From: Pedococcus bigeumensis
GTDB taxonomy: Bacteria > Actinomycetota > Actinomycetes > Actinomycetales > Dermatophilaceae
Direction: 5' to 3'
DNA: 64,000 nucleotides
Assembly: GCF_006438965.1 (NCBI RefSeq)
Contig: NZ_RCZM01000009.1
Span: forward strand, 25,533-89,532
In this document: piece by piece, positions 16,741-23,419 of the stretch
How the letters are laid out: every line of letters begins with the position of its first letter
Numbering within the stretch: position 1 is the stretch's first letter
The notes under the pieces: generated by a model
Database searches by the model: none
What the model was told of the DNA's origin: nothing
What the model saw: only the letters and a program-made list of their open reading frames with translations
Program-made: the position numbers and the translations under genes

Positions 16741-16955
16741 CCGTCCTCATCATCGGGTGGTCCGGACGCCCCACCCCCGGTGGAGGCCGCAGCGCGGTCG
16801 CCGCCGTCGACGGGGTCAGAGTCCGCGTCCGCCGCAGCCTCTACAAGGTCCGTTGGCTGTGCGATGACCACGGAGCCGAGAACTACCCGCATTGCCCCCA
16901 CCTGCGCGCGCTCGCAGACGAGCCCGCCGACCCCACGAAAAGGAACCACTCATGA
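16737..16955 (+). CDS. Hypothetical small Cys/His protein
   Basis: 72 residues, MTVLIIGWSGRPTPGGGRSA then WLCDDHGAENYPHCPHLRAL. The Cys-x3-His ... His-Cys-x2-His-type set could bind a metal. It overlaps both neighbours by ATGA, so it is inside the same coupled gene run. Not recognised. Confidence 0.55.
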   Translation: MTVLIIGWSGRPTPGGGRSAVAAVDGVRVRVRRSLYKVRWLCDDHGAENYPHCPHLRALADEPADPTKRNHS

Positions 16956-17749
16956 CCACCACCCAGGACGCCATCGCCCACGCCAAGGCCCAGACCAACG
17001 CCGCCGTCGCCATCGGCGAATCCCGCGGCTGGGAACGCCCCGCCGACTTCGCCCGCCTGACCACCCTCGGCGCCGCAGCCAAGGCCGCCATCCGCGACGC
17101 AGACCCGGTGCCCGTGCCCTTGCCGACCACCGCTGCCCAGGTCGACGACTGGCTCGACCAGACCGCCGCCGCCCGCGTGCACGCCGCAGCCCGACGTAGC
17201 GCCGCCGAAGAACTCGCCCTCGACGCAGACCGCCAAGTCGCGCGACTTGGCCAGCACATCGCCGCCGAGTACGTGCCCAAGCTCGTCGAGGAGTTCGCCA
17301 CGGAGCTCAAGGCCTACGCCGCCCTCGCCAACGCGCCGCGCACCATCACCGGCCACGAGACCGCCAAGGACTTGACGGCCCACGCGACGCTGCTGCGGTG
17401 CGCCGCCGACCTGGCTAGCACGCTCAACGCCCGCGCCACCCTCGCCCTCATCACAGGAGAGGCCGACGACTTCGGCCAGGACGCAGTCTGGCTCGCCCTG
17501 GCCGTCAAGCCCAGCGCCGGCCTCGACGCCGTAACCCAGGCCGTCGCCACCTTCCACCAAGGCACGCCGTCGACCGTGGCCGACTGGGACAGCCTCGCCC
17601 CGCTCGGCCTCACACTGGCCCAGCACGGCGGGGCGCGTACCCGCATCGAACGCCACGCCGCAGCCAACTTCACTCGCGGCACGACCACGCCAGATGGTGG
17701 CCTTGTGGAGCGGAGCTACGGCGAGGTTGAGGCAGGCGCGCTCCGGTGA
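16952..17749 (+). CDS. Ala-rich hypothetical protein (largest unknown of the element's late block)
   Basis: 265 residues, about a quarter alanine, predicted almost entirely helical: DAIAHAKAQTNAAVAIGESR, AARVHAAARRSAAEELALDA, YVPKLVEEFATELKAYAALA. No catalytic motif, signal peptide or membrane segment. Long Ala-rich helical proteins beside tail genes can be scaffold, tail-assembly or structural proteins, but this one is not recognised and the idea is speculative. The start ATG 16952 overlaps the previous stop (ATGA) and has AAGGAA ahead of it. Confidence 0.6.
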   Translation: MTTTQDAIAHAKAQTNAAVAIGESRGWERPADFARLTTLGAAAKAAIRDADPVPVPLPTTAAQVDDWLDQTAAARVHAAARRSAAEELALDADRQVARLGQHIAAEYVPKLVEEFATELKAYAALANAPRTITGHETAKDLTAHATLLRCAADLASTLNARATLALITGEADDFGQDAVWLALAVKPSAGLDAVTQAVATFHQGTPSTVADWDSLAPLGLTLAQHGGARTRIERHAAANFTRGTTTPDGGLVERSYGEVEAGALR

Positions 17750-17973
17750 GCAGCGCCGCCGACGAGTTCGCAGCCATCCTCGGTGTCACCGCACCGACCT
17801 CCGAGCCCGAGCCGGTCGAACCCGTCCGGCGCCGACCACGCCCCGACCCTAGCCAAGCGTCAGGTGCCAACGGCCCGACCGCCGTCAACCCCTCTGCCCG
17901 GTTCGCCGAGTGGATGGAAGACAACAACCGACGCGGTGACGGCAAGGGCAACTGGCGGCAGGTAGGCCCGTGA
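17746..17973 (+). CDS. Hypothetical small proline-rich protein
   Basis: 75 residues from a GTG overlapping the previous stop. The N-terminus MSSAADEFAAILGV is helical, followed by a Pro/Glu/Arg-rich linker and a C-terminal polar stretch WMEDNNRRGDGKGNWRQVGP. Directly after its stop the same frame continues open to 18201 with a sensible zinc-finger sequence, so the next gene may once have been its continuation. Confidence 0.55.
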   Translation: MSSAADEFAAILGVTAPTSEPEPVEPVRRRPRPDPSQASGANGPTAVNPSARFAEWMEDNNRRGDGKGNWRQVGP

Positions 17974-18024
17974 CAGGTAGACCAGACCACACCATGGGCT
18001 GAGTGGACACGCACCGACATCAGC

Positions 18025-18201
18025 GTGCACGACATCAGCAACCTAGCCCCCATGCATGGCCACCCCTGCCCCACCTGTGGACGTACGTGCCACGAGGACA
18101 AGAGCAAGGCTGAGGCTGCACGAGGCAGAGCACGAGCACACACAAAGCGCAAAGCACAAGGCGTGAGGCCCGTCGAGAAGCACCCAGGTTCAATCACCTG
18201 A
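18025..18201 (+). CDS. Small zinc-finger protein
   Basis: 58 residues if it starts at GTG 18025 (ATG 18052 is an alternative). It reads MHGHPCPTCGRTCHEDKSKA, then a strongly basic helix (RARAHTKRKAQG). The Cys-x2-Cys ... Cys-His cluster suggests zinc binding. It is in frame with the gene ending at 17973, separated only by that stop codon, with readable residues (TTPWAEWTRTDIS) in between, so either a fission or stop-codon mutation produced two genes, or the true start is a non-standard codon. Too short to classify. Confidence 0.5.
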   Translation: MHDISNLAPMHGHPCPTCGRTCHEDKSKAEAARGRARAHTKRKAQGVRPVEKHPGSIT

Positions 18202-18324
18202 GCTCACGCACGTGAGGGGTGGGGCATAGACCCCCTCGGCAGGGGTTCCTGCGCGATGCGGGGTGGCACCTCACCAACTGCGTGGGCCCAACGTCCATTT
18301 TTCTGAAAAGCGTGGAGAAACCCT
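18202..18324. other. Non-coding region with stacked hairpins; candidate packaging (cos-like) or terminator region
   Basis: 123 bp without a gene. It contains the palindrome CTCACGCACGTGAG (18203-18216), an ACCCC...GGGGT hairpin (18230-18246) and a GGTG...CACC pair near 18263-18277, set in G/C-tract DNA. The flanking genes, a basic zinc-finger protein before and a zinc-finger protein after, are the kind found beside the cos ends of actinophages. A simple terminator-promoter junction is the conservative reading. Confidence 0.35.
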
Positions 18325-18654
18325 ATGACATGTCCTGAGTGCTCTGGGCCGATGCCGAAGACCAAGGCGACTGGCCGGCCCGCCGTCTACTGCACCCCTG
18401 CGTGCCGACGATCTGCTGAGTACGCCATCCGTCGCGCCCAGATCCTGCTCACAAGGGCTCAGCGTGCGCAGCAAGACGCAGCCTTGCGCGTGGCGATGTC
18501 CACGTCGGCATGGGACATCAAGGATGCCGAGCCGCGGGCGGCGTTCTGGGAGGGCGAGGTGGAGCGCCTGCGCACGTCCCTACGCGAGCTGCTCGAGCAG
18601 GTCGGCACCCAGGACGACGAGTCCACACCGGGCACCACAGACCCTCGTCCGTGA
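18325..18654 (+). CDS. Zinc-finger protein typical of actinophage genome ends
   Basis: 109 residues. The N-terminus has a metal-binding pair, CPECSGPMP and YCTPACRRSAEYAIRR, followed by a long charged helix (RAQILLTRAQRAQQDAALRV; EVERLRTSLRELLEQVG) likely to form a coiled coil. ATG 18325 follows GTGGAGAAA. Proteins with this Cys-x2-Cys plus Cys-x3-Cys-Arg-Arg-Ser-Ala pattern often lie just upstream of terminase genes in actinophages (recollection). No terminase follows here. It may be a packaging or DNA-binding accessory, but no function is established. Confidence 0.65.
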   Translation: MTCPECSGPMPKTKATGRPAVYCTPACRRSAEYAIRRAQILLTRAQRAQQDAALRVAMSTSAWDIKDAEPRAAFWEGEVERLRTSLRELLEQVGTQDDESTPGTTDPRP

Positions 18655-18856
18655 CTTTCTCCACGGTTTCGCTCAGATCCCCCAGACCCGTACTAACAGG
18701 CAGAGGCTAACCGAGTCGCGCTAGCACCTTGGCCGGGAGGGGGGTGGGTGGGCAGGGGCCTGAGATGGGGGAACGAACACGACGGAAGCACCGAGTTGAG
18801 AGGAATGTCGGACCCAAATGAGACCGTATGAAACACTGAACTCAGAGGAGGACGAG

Positions 18857-19042
18857 ATGGCATCTGCAGGACTGGCGGGGACGACGGCCACCAAGGCGGA
18901 GTTAGAGGAGTCCGTTCGGCGCGCCGTGCGTCGCGCCAACGTAACGCGTGCGCAGTTGCATGAGCAGGCAGAGGTCGGACGATTCAGCTCCGGCCGCGCT
19001 CGTATCGCTTGGGCTCTCGTCTCCGAACTTGAGAAGTCTTGA
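18857..19042 (+). CDS. Small HTH-like/antitoxin-like protein (cargo pair, first gene)
   Basis: 61 residues. The ATG at 18857 has a strong GAGGAGG site at 18845. The sequence ELEESVRRAVRRANVTRAQL then HEQAEVGRFSSGRARIAWAL is helical and looks like a small DNA- or protein-binding unit. It is not a recognised regulator family. Its gene overlaps the following 248-residue gene by up to 95 bases in another frame, an arrangement that suggests co-expression, as in toxin-antitoxin or other two-component cargo systems. It has its own promoter region (18655-18856), separate from the overlapping run upstream. Confidence 0.6.
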   Translation: MASAGLAGTTATKAELEESVRRAVRRANVTRAQLHEQAEVGRFSSGRARIAWALVSELEKS

Positions 19043-19694
19043 TGTAGCTCGGGAGGGCCGAGAGTTCGCGGATCGGCTGTCGAGTCTGCTCAACCGTACG
19101 GTTACGGATGGGATCCGCCTGAGCTGGGCAACCCAGGGCGACTTCATTCACGTCGGTTACGGAGTGACGCCCTCAGACCTTGGAGCTTCGAGTCCGTTTG
19201 CCGTCAATCCAGGCAAGGCGGGTCAAGGTCTCGCGCTATCGGTGTGGTTCCTTCTGGGGCCGGACGCCGAGGATGAATATGTTCAGGTGCAAACATCGGT
19301 GTTCGAGGTTTACGCCGACATCGCCGACGAAGGCTCGAGCCTCTTGCACGTCGACTATCAGCGAGACAAGGACGACTACCCCGAATCGCATCTGCAGGTC
19401 TACGCATCGAGTGAGCATTGGGAGCGCGCATCTACCCGCTCCTTGGATCGTCTTCATCTGCCCGTAGGCGGCCGACGCTTCAGGCCGTCGCTCGAGGATG
19501 TTCTGGAATTTCTGCTTGGGGAGGGGCTTTCGACCGGGCGCGCCGGCTGGGAGACGGCGATTGGCGAGCATCGTGACGCGTTCCGGCGCACACAACTGAA
19601 AGCGGCAGTGCGTCGCGATCCCGAAACAGCCCGCTCTGCCTTGGCCGACTATGACCAGCGCGCGAAAGCGACGGCCGCGCGGCGTAAGCGCTAG
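18948..19694 (+). CDS. Unknown 248-residue cargo protein (cargo pair, second gene)
   Basis: The longest frame starts at GTG 18948, inside the previous gene; ATG 18960 and TTG 19029, just before LRSLDVAREGREFADRL, are alternatives and the last fits the reading best. The body is alpha/beta: LSSLLNRTVTDGIRLSWATQ, LALSVWFLLGPDAEDEYVQV, then LHVDYQRDKDDYPESHLQVY and a conserved-looking LHLPVGGRRFRPSLEDVLEF. The end is a basic helix (TAARRKR). No nuclease or transferase motif is obvious. Its base composition is lower in GC than neighbours and it sits opposite the reverse-strand integration/excision genes, the usual place for accessory genes of satellites. Possible anti-phage or toxin-type function is inference. 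Confidence 0.6.
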   Translation: MRSCMSRQRSDDSAPAALVSLGLSSPNLRSLDVAREGREFADRLSSLLNRTVTDGIRLSWATQGDFIHVGYGVTPSDLGASSPFAVNPGKAGQGLALSVWFLLGPDAEDEYVQVQTSVFEVYADIADEGSSLLHVDYQRDKDDYPESHLQVYASSEHWERASTRSLDRLHLPVGGRRFRPSLEDVLEFLLGEGLSTGRAGWETAIGEHRDAFRRTQLKAAVRRDPETARSALADYDQRAKATAARRKR

Positions 19695-19778
19695 TTCTCA
19701 CGGCGGCTCGTATCTAACAGAATCGGGCTCGTCTAACGGGGCGAGGTCAGGCGATCGTGAGCCGATGATCTCGTTAGC

Positions 19779-19811
19779 AGCGGCACCCTGTCGGAATGAC
19801 AGGGTGCCGCT
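19779..19811. terminator. Intrinsic bidirectional terminator
   Basis: Perfect 14-bp stem AGCGGCACCCTGTC / GACAGGGTGCCGCT with a 5-base loop (GGAAT), between the convergent cargo gene and the reverse-strand block. Confidence 0.88.
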
Positions 19812-19828
19812 GTGTTGGGCGGGGTTGG

Positions 19829-20092
19829 TCAGGCGTTGGCCCCTGCGATGTCGGCAGCCTCGAGGATGTCAGCTGCCATCGTGCGCGCCTCCTGTGGCGT
19901 GAGGGCATTGCCGTCGCCCCACACTGCGACGTACGGCGGTGCCCCGTCCTCGCCCTCCTCGACGTTGACGAAGTGACCAGCTGCGAGCGCCCGCTCCCAC
20001 GAGCACGCCCCTCGGTCACCTGTGCTGTCGGGGGTGTGGTCGTTGCACCAGGGCTGATGCTGCGCGACGGCCCGCGTCTCGGCGGTCATCAT
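19829..20092 (-). CDS. DUF6907-like small protein
   Basis: 87 residues from ATG 20092 (a second ATG follows at once). The pattern QHQPWCNDHT ... GACSWER, a beta stretch PPYVAVWGDGN and the C-terminal helix LTPQEARTMAADILEAADIA match small actinobacterial proteins annotated as DUF6907, often encoded in mobile elements and plasmids. No function is known. Its start overlaps the stop of the excisionase-like gene upstream (ATGATGA), so the two are co-translated. Confidence 0.65.
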   Translation of the reverse strand: MMTAETRAVAQHQPWCNDHTPDSTGDRGACSWERALAAGHFVNVEEGEDGAPPYVAVWGDGNALTPQEARTMAADILEAADIAGANA

Positions 20093-20469
20093 GCCGTCAC
20101 CGCCTGTGCTGCGAACTTCGGCCCGAACATCTGGACCATCTTGTCGTCGGTGGGCGCCGTTCCTGTGGCGTCCTCGATGAGGCGTGCGAACTCCTGTCGC
20201 TGGTGGGCAGTCGTTTCCGCCTCGAGGTCGGTCGCGTCGATCACGAGCGTGTGCCATGCGTCCAACTCTCCCGATTCGATGCGGCGACGGAGCTCGAGGA
20301 TGGAGATGCCTGATTGCCGGGATGCCTCCTGGAGGGTGATGGCTTCCCCGCGACGTGGCGTGGTGCGGTACTTCTTGAGGTTGCTGCTCAGGCGGTCCGC
20401 GATAGTCATTCTGGGCCGCGTAGTTTCGCTGATGCCCACTACCTCGGTTGCGCTGGATGATGTGTTCAC
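20089..20469 (-). CDS. Excisionase/MerR-like HTH protein
   Basis: 126 residues from a GTG at 20469 preceded by TTGGAGAA. The core ITLQEASRQSGISILELRRR then IESGELDAWHT fits the winged-helix HTH of AlpA/Xis-type proteins (T-x2-E-A-s-x2-s-G-I-S ... R-x-I-x2-G-E-L). The N-terminal 25 residues are polar and the C-terminal third (FARLIEDATGTAPTDDKMVQ) is not part of the usual fold. It is the best candidate for the recombination directionality factor that would act with the integrase at the far end, or for a repressor of the element. It is on the opposite strand to the rest of the element. Confidence 0.6.
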   Translation of the reverse strand: MNTSSSATEVVGISETTRPRMTIADRLSSNLKKYRTTPRRGEAITLQEASRQSGISILELRRRIESGELDAWHTLVIDATDLEAETTAHQRQEFARLIEDATGTAPTDDKMVQMFGPKFAAQAVTA

Positions 20470-20582
20470 GGTGGTTCTCCAATCGGGTTTGGTTGAACTG
20501 TCTAGGCCTCGCTGGGTGCTTGCTTCATCCGGCGGGGCCGTTCTGCATCCTGCCGCCGTGTGGTGACAGGGGCTCTGTGTTG

Positions 20583-20828
20583 TCAGGGCCGCGGGTACGA
20601 CAGGCAGACCTTCGACCGCACGAGGTAGGCGTCATAGAGAGTTGCCCGCTCGGTCTGGTCGGTCGTGGCGTTGTAGTCGTGGCTGATCTGCACCGCCTGC
20701 TGGCACTCTGGCGCGACGTAGGGCGCTGCCGGTCCTGCGGTGGCTGAGCTGATGCCCAGGACCATCCCCGCGCCGATGATGGTCCCGGCGACCAGCGCGC
20801 CTACGGTGATGTTGAATGACTTGCTCAT
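20583..20828 (-). CDS. Small exported or membrane-anchored protein
   Basis: 81 residues from ATG 20828 with GAGGATC ahead. Residues 3-30 (SFNITVGALVAGTIIGAGMV) form a signal peptide or anchor ending in an Ala-rich AxA-like site. The remaining 50 residues hold two Cys (APECQQAV and SKVCLSYP) that could make one disulfide outside the cell. Not recognised. It is the last gene before attR. Satellite- and phage-encoded membrane proteins sometimes alter phage adsorption, but nothing here proves that. Confidence 0.65.
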   Translation of the reverse strand: MSKSFNITVGALVAGTIIGAGMVLGISSATAGPAAPYVAPECQQAVQISHDYNATTDQTERATLYDAYLVRSKVCLSYPRP

Positions 20829-20859
20829 GGGGTGATCCTCAGTCCAGGATATTTCGCCC

Positions 20860-20871
20860 CACAGCGCTCTT
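20860..20871 (+). repeat. 12-bp end repeat (right copy)
   Basis: CACAGCGCTCTT, identical to 10587-10598, 50 bp inside attR and in the same orientation. See the left copy. Confidence 0.5.
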
Positions 20872-20920
20872 GACCTGCACGTTTGCAACGCTCACTTGCA
20901 CAGCGTTCAAGCGTCTCTAG

Positions 20921-20940
20921 TGCGCGACTACCTGGACTGA
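20921..20940 (+). other. attR: duplicate of the sigA 3' end
   Basis: TGCGCGACTA then CCTGGACTGA. In frame it reads RDYLD-stop like the end of sigA, using TAC and CTG, the codons preferred in this genome, so the right part is probably the original chromosomal sigA end. Confidence 0.8.
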
Positions 20941-20975
20941 TGCGCGGTGCCGGGCGACCGGCATACCAAGGCGAT

Positions 20976-21010
20976 GACGAAGGCCCCCCGAGACTCGGGG
21001 GGCCTTCGTC
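20976..21010. terminator. Intrinsic terminator, probably the original sigA terminator
   Basis: A near-perfect 17-bp palindrome, GACGAAGGCCCCCCGAG / CTCGGGGGGCCTTCGTC, 36 bp after the displaced sigA stop in attR. It now ends the TgpA operon on the minus strand and nothing on the plus strand. Confidence 0.88.
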
Positions 21011-21031
21011 GTCTCGTATGCCGCCCGACGG

Positions 21032-23419
21032 CTACGCGCGGAAGTCGCGACGCGCCTCGCGCCAGTCCTGGAAGCGGACCACCGGCCTGCGCAGGATCCG
21101 CCCGACCGAGGCACGGCGTTCGCGCCATTCGATGAGGCCTTCGGTGGGCCACCAGGCGGCGCGCATCCGGTCCTTGCGCCGGCGCGCCCCGGAGACCGCC
21201 TTGACCACCGTCTGGGTGTCGGTGCGAATGTCGGCAATCGTGGCTCCGGGAGGGGCGTAGCGAGAGCGTTCCACGCCGGCGACGACGCGGTGCAGCGCCT
21301 CGGTCTGGTCCCCCTCGAGATAGGCCTCCCGCTGGTAGAAGCGGCCCGCCTGCCGGGGCGTGCTGCCACGTGGGGGGATCACGCCGAGGTCACCGATCCG
21401 TTCGATCATGGCCTGCCACTCGATCTCGACCCGGGTGGACTCGTCCGGTGCGTGTCGCAGCCGACGGCGCAGCCGCCTGCGCGCGGCCAGCGGGACGGCG
21501 AGCGAGCCCAGGATCCCGATGAGGAGTCCGAGCACGATCCACAGGACCGTCGTCCTGGTGCGCGGCCCGAACCAGTTCCCGAAGGTCGAGCCGCTGCCCG
21601 TGGTGCTGACCGGGTCGGTGGCGCCGGGGTCGTTGCGACCGTCGGTCCGCGGGGCGGACGTCGTGGCGCCGCCGGTCGCGGTGTTGGTCGCGGAGCTGCC
21701 ACCGCCGGGGGTCGTCGGGGCGAGCGAGTAGGGCGGTGCGACCGTGTTCTGGGTGCCGGACGGGGTGGGCTCGAACCGCAGCCAGCCGATGCCCTGGAAG
21801 TAGAGCTCCGGCCAGGCGTGCGCGTCCGAGGACCGCACGGTGTAGGTGCCCTTGTCGGCGGTGCCCGGGAGGAAGCCGATCGCCATCCGCGCGGGGATCC
21901 CGGCCTGGCGGGCCATCATCACCATGGCGGTGGCGAACTGCACGCAGTAGCCGGTCTTGGACCGCAGGAAGAGCGAGATCGCGTCGGGCCGCTCGTCCTG
22001 GCCGAACTGGTTCTTGACCGTCTCGGGCAGCTTCAGCGAGTAGGTGAAACCGCCGTCGGTGCGCAGGTACTTCTGGATCGCGCGGGCGGCCTCGATCCGT
22101 GAGGCGTTCTGCGGCACCACGTCGTCGACCAGCCTGCTGAGGATGTCCTGTGAGGCAGGGTCGACCTGGAGGTCTTCCTGAAGGATGCCGCCGGTGGCGC
22201 CCTGGCGGTCCTGCGCGAGGGAGTCCTGGGTGGGGTTGAGCGCGAGGTAGGAGAAGCTGTACGACCGCGCGGCCCGCCGCACCGTGGCGACCGACGTGTT
22301 GCGGTCCAGGCCCCAGGTCACGCGGCCGAGGTCGGCGGACACCAGGGGGGTGGGCGCGGCGATCTGGGGCGCCTCGATGCGGGAGTCCTCCACGGAGATC
22401 CGGTAGGTCTCGCGTGGCACGTCCGCGGCGAGGTCGGGTGGCGGGTTGACGGTGGTGCGACGGCCGTAGTCCACGTCGTCGGGGTCCTCGCGCCAGGTGT
22501 CCGCGAGGTAGGTGTTGAGCACGCCCACACGCAACGGCGTCAGGATCGCGGCGTTGGTCGTGTAGCTCAGGACTGGGGCCTTGGACGGGTTGTTGAGGCT
22601 CTTGGTGAGGTCGAGGGTCGACTTGAGCCCGATCTGTCCGTCGCTGAAACCGGTCGAGTTGCCGGACCGGCCGAGACCGTCGATGAGGTAGCGCGTCGGG
22701 AAGTGGGGGATGACCACCGGCACCACGACCGCTGCGACCAACCCGGCGACGGCGAGGGTGCGGCCGACCGCGGCATACCCGTAGGCGCCGTCGTGGTCGT
22801 CGGTGTTGCGCCGGCCGGTGGTGCTCATCGGCACGGTGGTGCTCCACCGCCGCAGCGAGGCGATGCCCTGCCGTCCGAGCATCAGCAGCCAGAGGCCACC
22901 TGCTGCGATGAAGAACATCGGGTGCAGGGACTCCCCGGAGTTCGAGGCCGAGATGAGGAAGGCAGTGAGCAGCGGCAGACCGGCGAGGGCGGGCGAGCGG
23001 CGCATCACGGCCAGGTGGTCGACGATCGTGGCGACAACGCCGATCGCCAGGCCGATGGCCAGGGTGATGCCGCGGTTGGTGGGTGCCGGCGCGGCGTAGT
23101 TCTGGATCGTCTCGCGTGCGTCGACGAGAAGGTTGTTGAACGCCAGCACCATGTCCGGGGTGGGCAGCGCGTGCCACAGGTGGCCGCGACCGAAGAGCCA
23201 GGAGCCAGCCAGGACGACCCCGACCAGCTGCGCTGCCGCGATGGCGATCCAGGAGGTCGTGAGCATCCGGGCGAGGATGCCGACGAGCACCACCGCGAAC
23301 ACCATGCCGAGCATGGGGCGGATCCAGGTGTTCGGTGTGAACAGCGTGGTGAGTGGCCACGCGACGACAGCAGACGCCGCTCCGGCGATGAGCGAGTCGG
23401 CAATACGTCCGCGGCTCAT
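21032..23419 (-). CDS. TgpA-like transglutaminase-domain membrane protein
   Basis: 795 residues. Residues 1-230 contain about six membrane segments (SLIAGAASAVVAWPLTTLF, MVFAVVLVGILARMLTTSWI, and others). A large extracytoplasmic part follows, with the transglutaminase core: Cys in TGYCVQFATAM (about 491), His in DAHAWPELYF (about 534) and the acidic partner in GWLRFEPTP. A Thr/Gly/Ser linker precedes one more membrane segment (VLWIVLGLLIGILGSLAVPL) and a basic cytosolic DUF4129-like tail. It is the last gene of the MoxR-DUF58-TgpA operon, overlapping DUF58 by four bases. Such trios are thought to form a cell-envelope system driven by the MoxR ATPase; the substrate is unknown. Confidence 0.9.
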   Translation of the reverse strand: MSRGRIADSLIAGAASAVVAWPLTTLFTPNTWIRPMLGMVFAVVLVGILARMLTTSWIAIAAAQLVGVVLAGSWLFGRGHLWHALPTPDMVLAFNNLLVDARETIQNYAAPAPTNRGITLAIGLAIGVVATIVDHLAVMRRSPALAGLPLLTAFLISASNSGESLHPMFFIAAGGLWLLMLGRQGIASLRRWSTTVPMSTTGRRNTDDHDGAYGYAAVGRTLAVAGLVAAVVVPVVIPHFPTRYLIDGLGRSGNSTGFSDGQIGLKSTLDLTKSLNNPSKAPVLSYTTNAAILTPLRVGVLNTYLADTWREDPDDVDYGRRTTVNPPPDLAADVPRETYRISVEDSRIEAPQIAAPTPLVSADLGRVTWGLDRNTSVATVRRAARSYSFSYLALNPTQDSLAQDRQGATGGILQEDLQVDPASQDILSRLVDDVVPQNASRIEAARAIQKYLRTDGGFTYSLKLPETVKNQFGQDERPDAISLFLRSKTGYCVQFATAMVMMARQAGIPARMAIGFLPGTADKGTYTVRSSDAHAWPELYFQGIGWLRFEPTPSGTQNTVAPPYSLAPTTPGGGSSATNTATGGATTSAPRTDGRNDPGATDPVSTTGSGSTFGNWFGPRTRTTVLWIVLGLLIGILGSLAVPLAARRRLRRRLRHAPDESTRVEIEWQAMIERIGDLGVIPPRGSTPRQAGRFYQREAYLEGDQTEALHRVVAGVERSRYAPPGATIADIRTDTQTVVKAVSGARRRKDRMRAAWWPTEGLIEWRERRASVGRILRRPVVRFQDWREARRDFRA

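Larger units (their letters stand above)
10492..20940 (+). mobile_element. Integrated phage-satellite-like element in the 3' end of sigA
   Basis: About 10.4 kb bounded by 20-bp att repeats, with a tyrosine integrase at the left end and an excisionase-like regulator near the right. Cargo between them: a phage/plasmid-type SF3 helicase, a WhiB-like protein, small zinc-ribbon proteins, two phage tail-type proteins, and a lower-GC cargo pair; all genes from 11872 to 19694 are on the plus strand, mostly overlapping by 4 bases as in phages. No terminase, portal, capsid, tape measure, lysin or holin is visible. The sequence is visibly less GC-rich than the flanks. It could be a satellite that uses a helper phage for packaging, or a decayed prophage; the intact overlapping frames argue against decay. 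Confidence 0.82.

Noticed and set aside
10492..20940. Element as a complete inducible prophage
   Set aside because: No terminase, portal, capsid, tape-measure, holin or lysin gene can be read in 10.4 kb.
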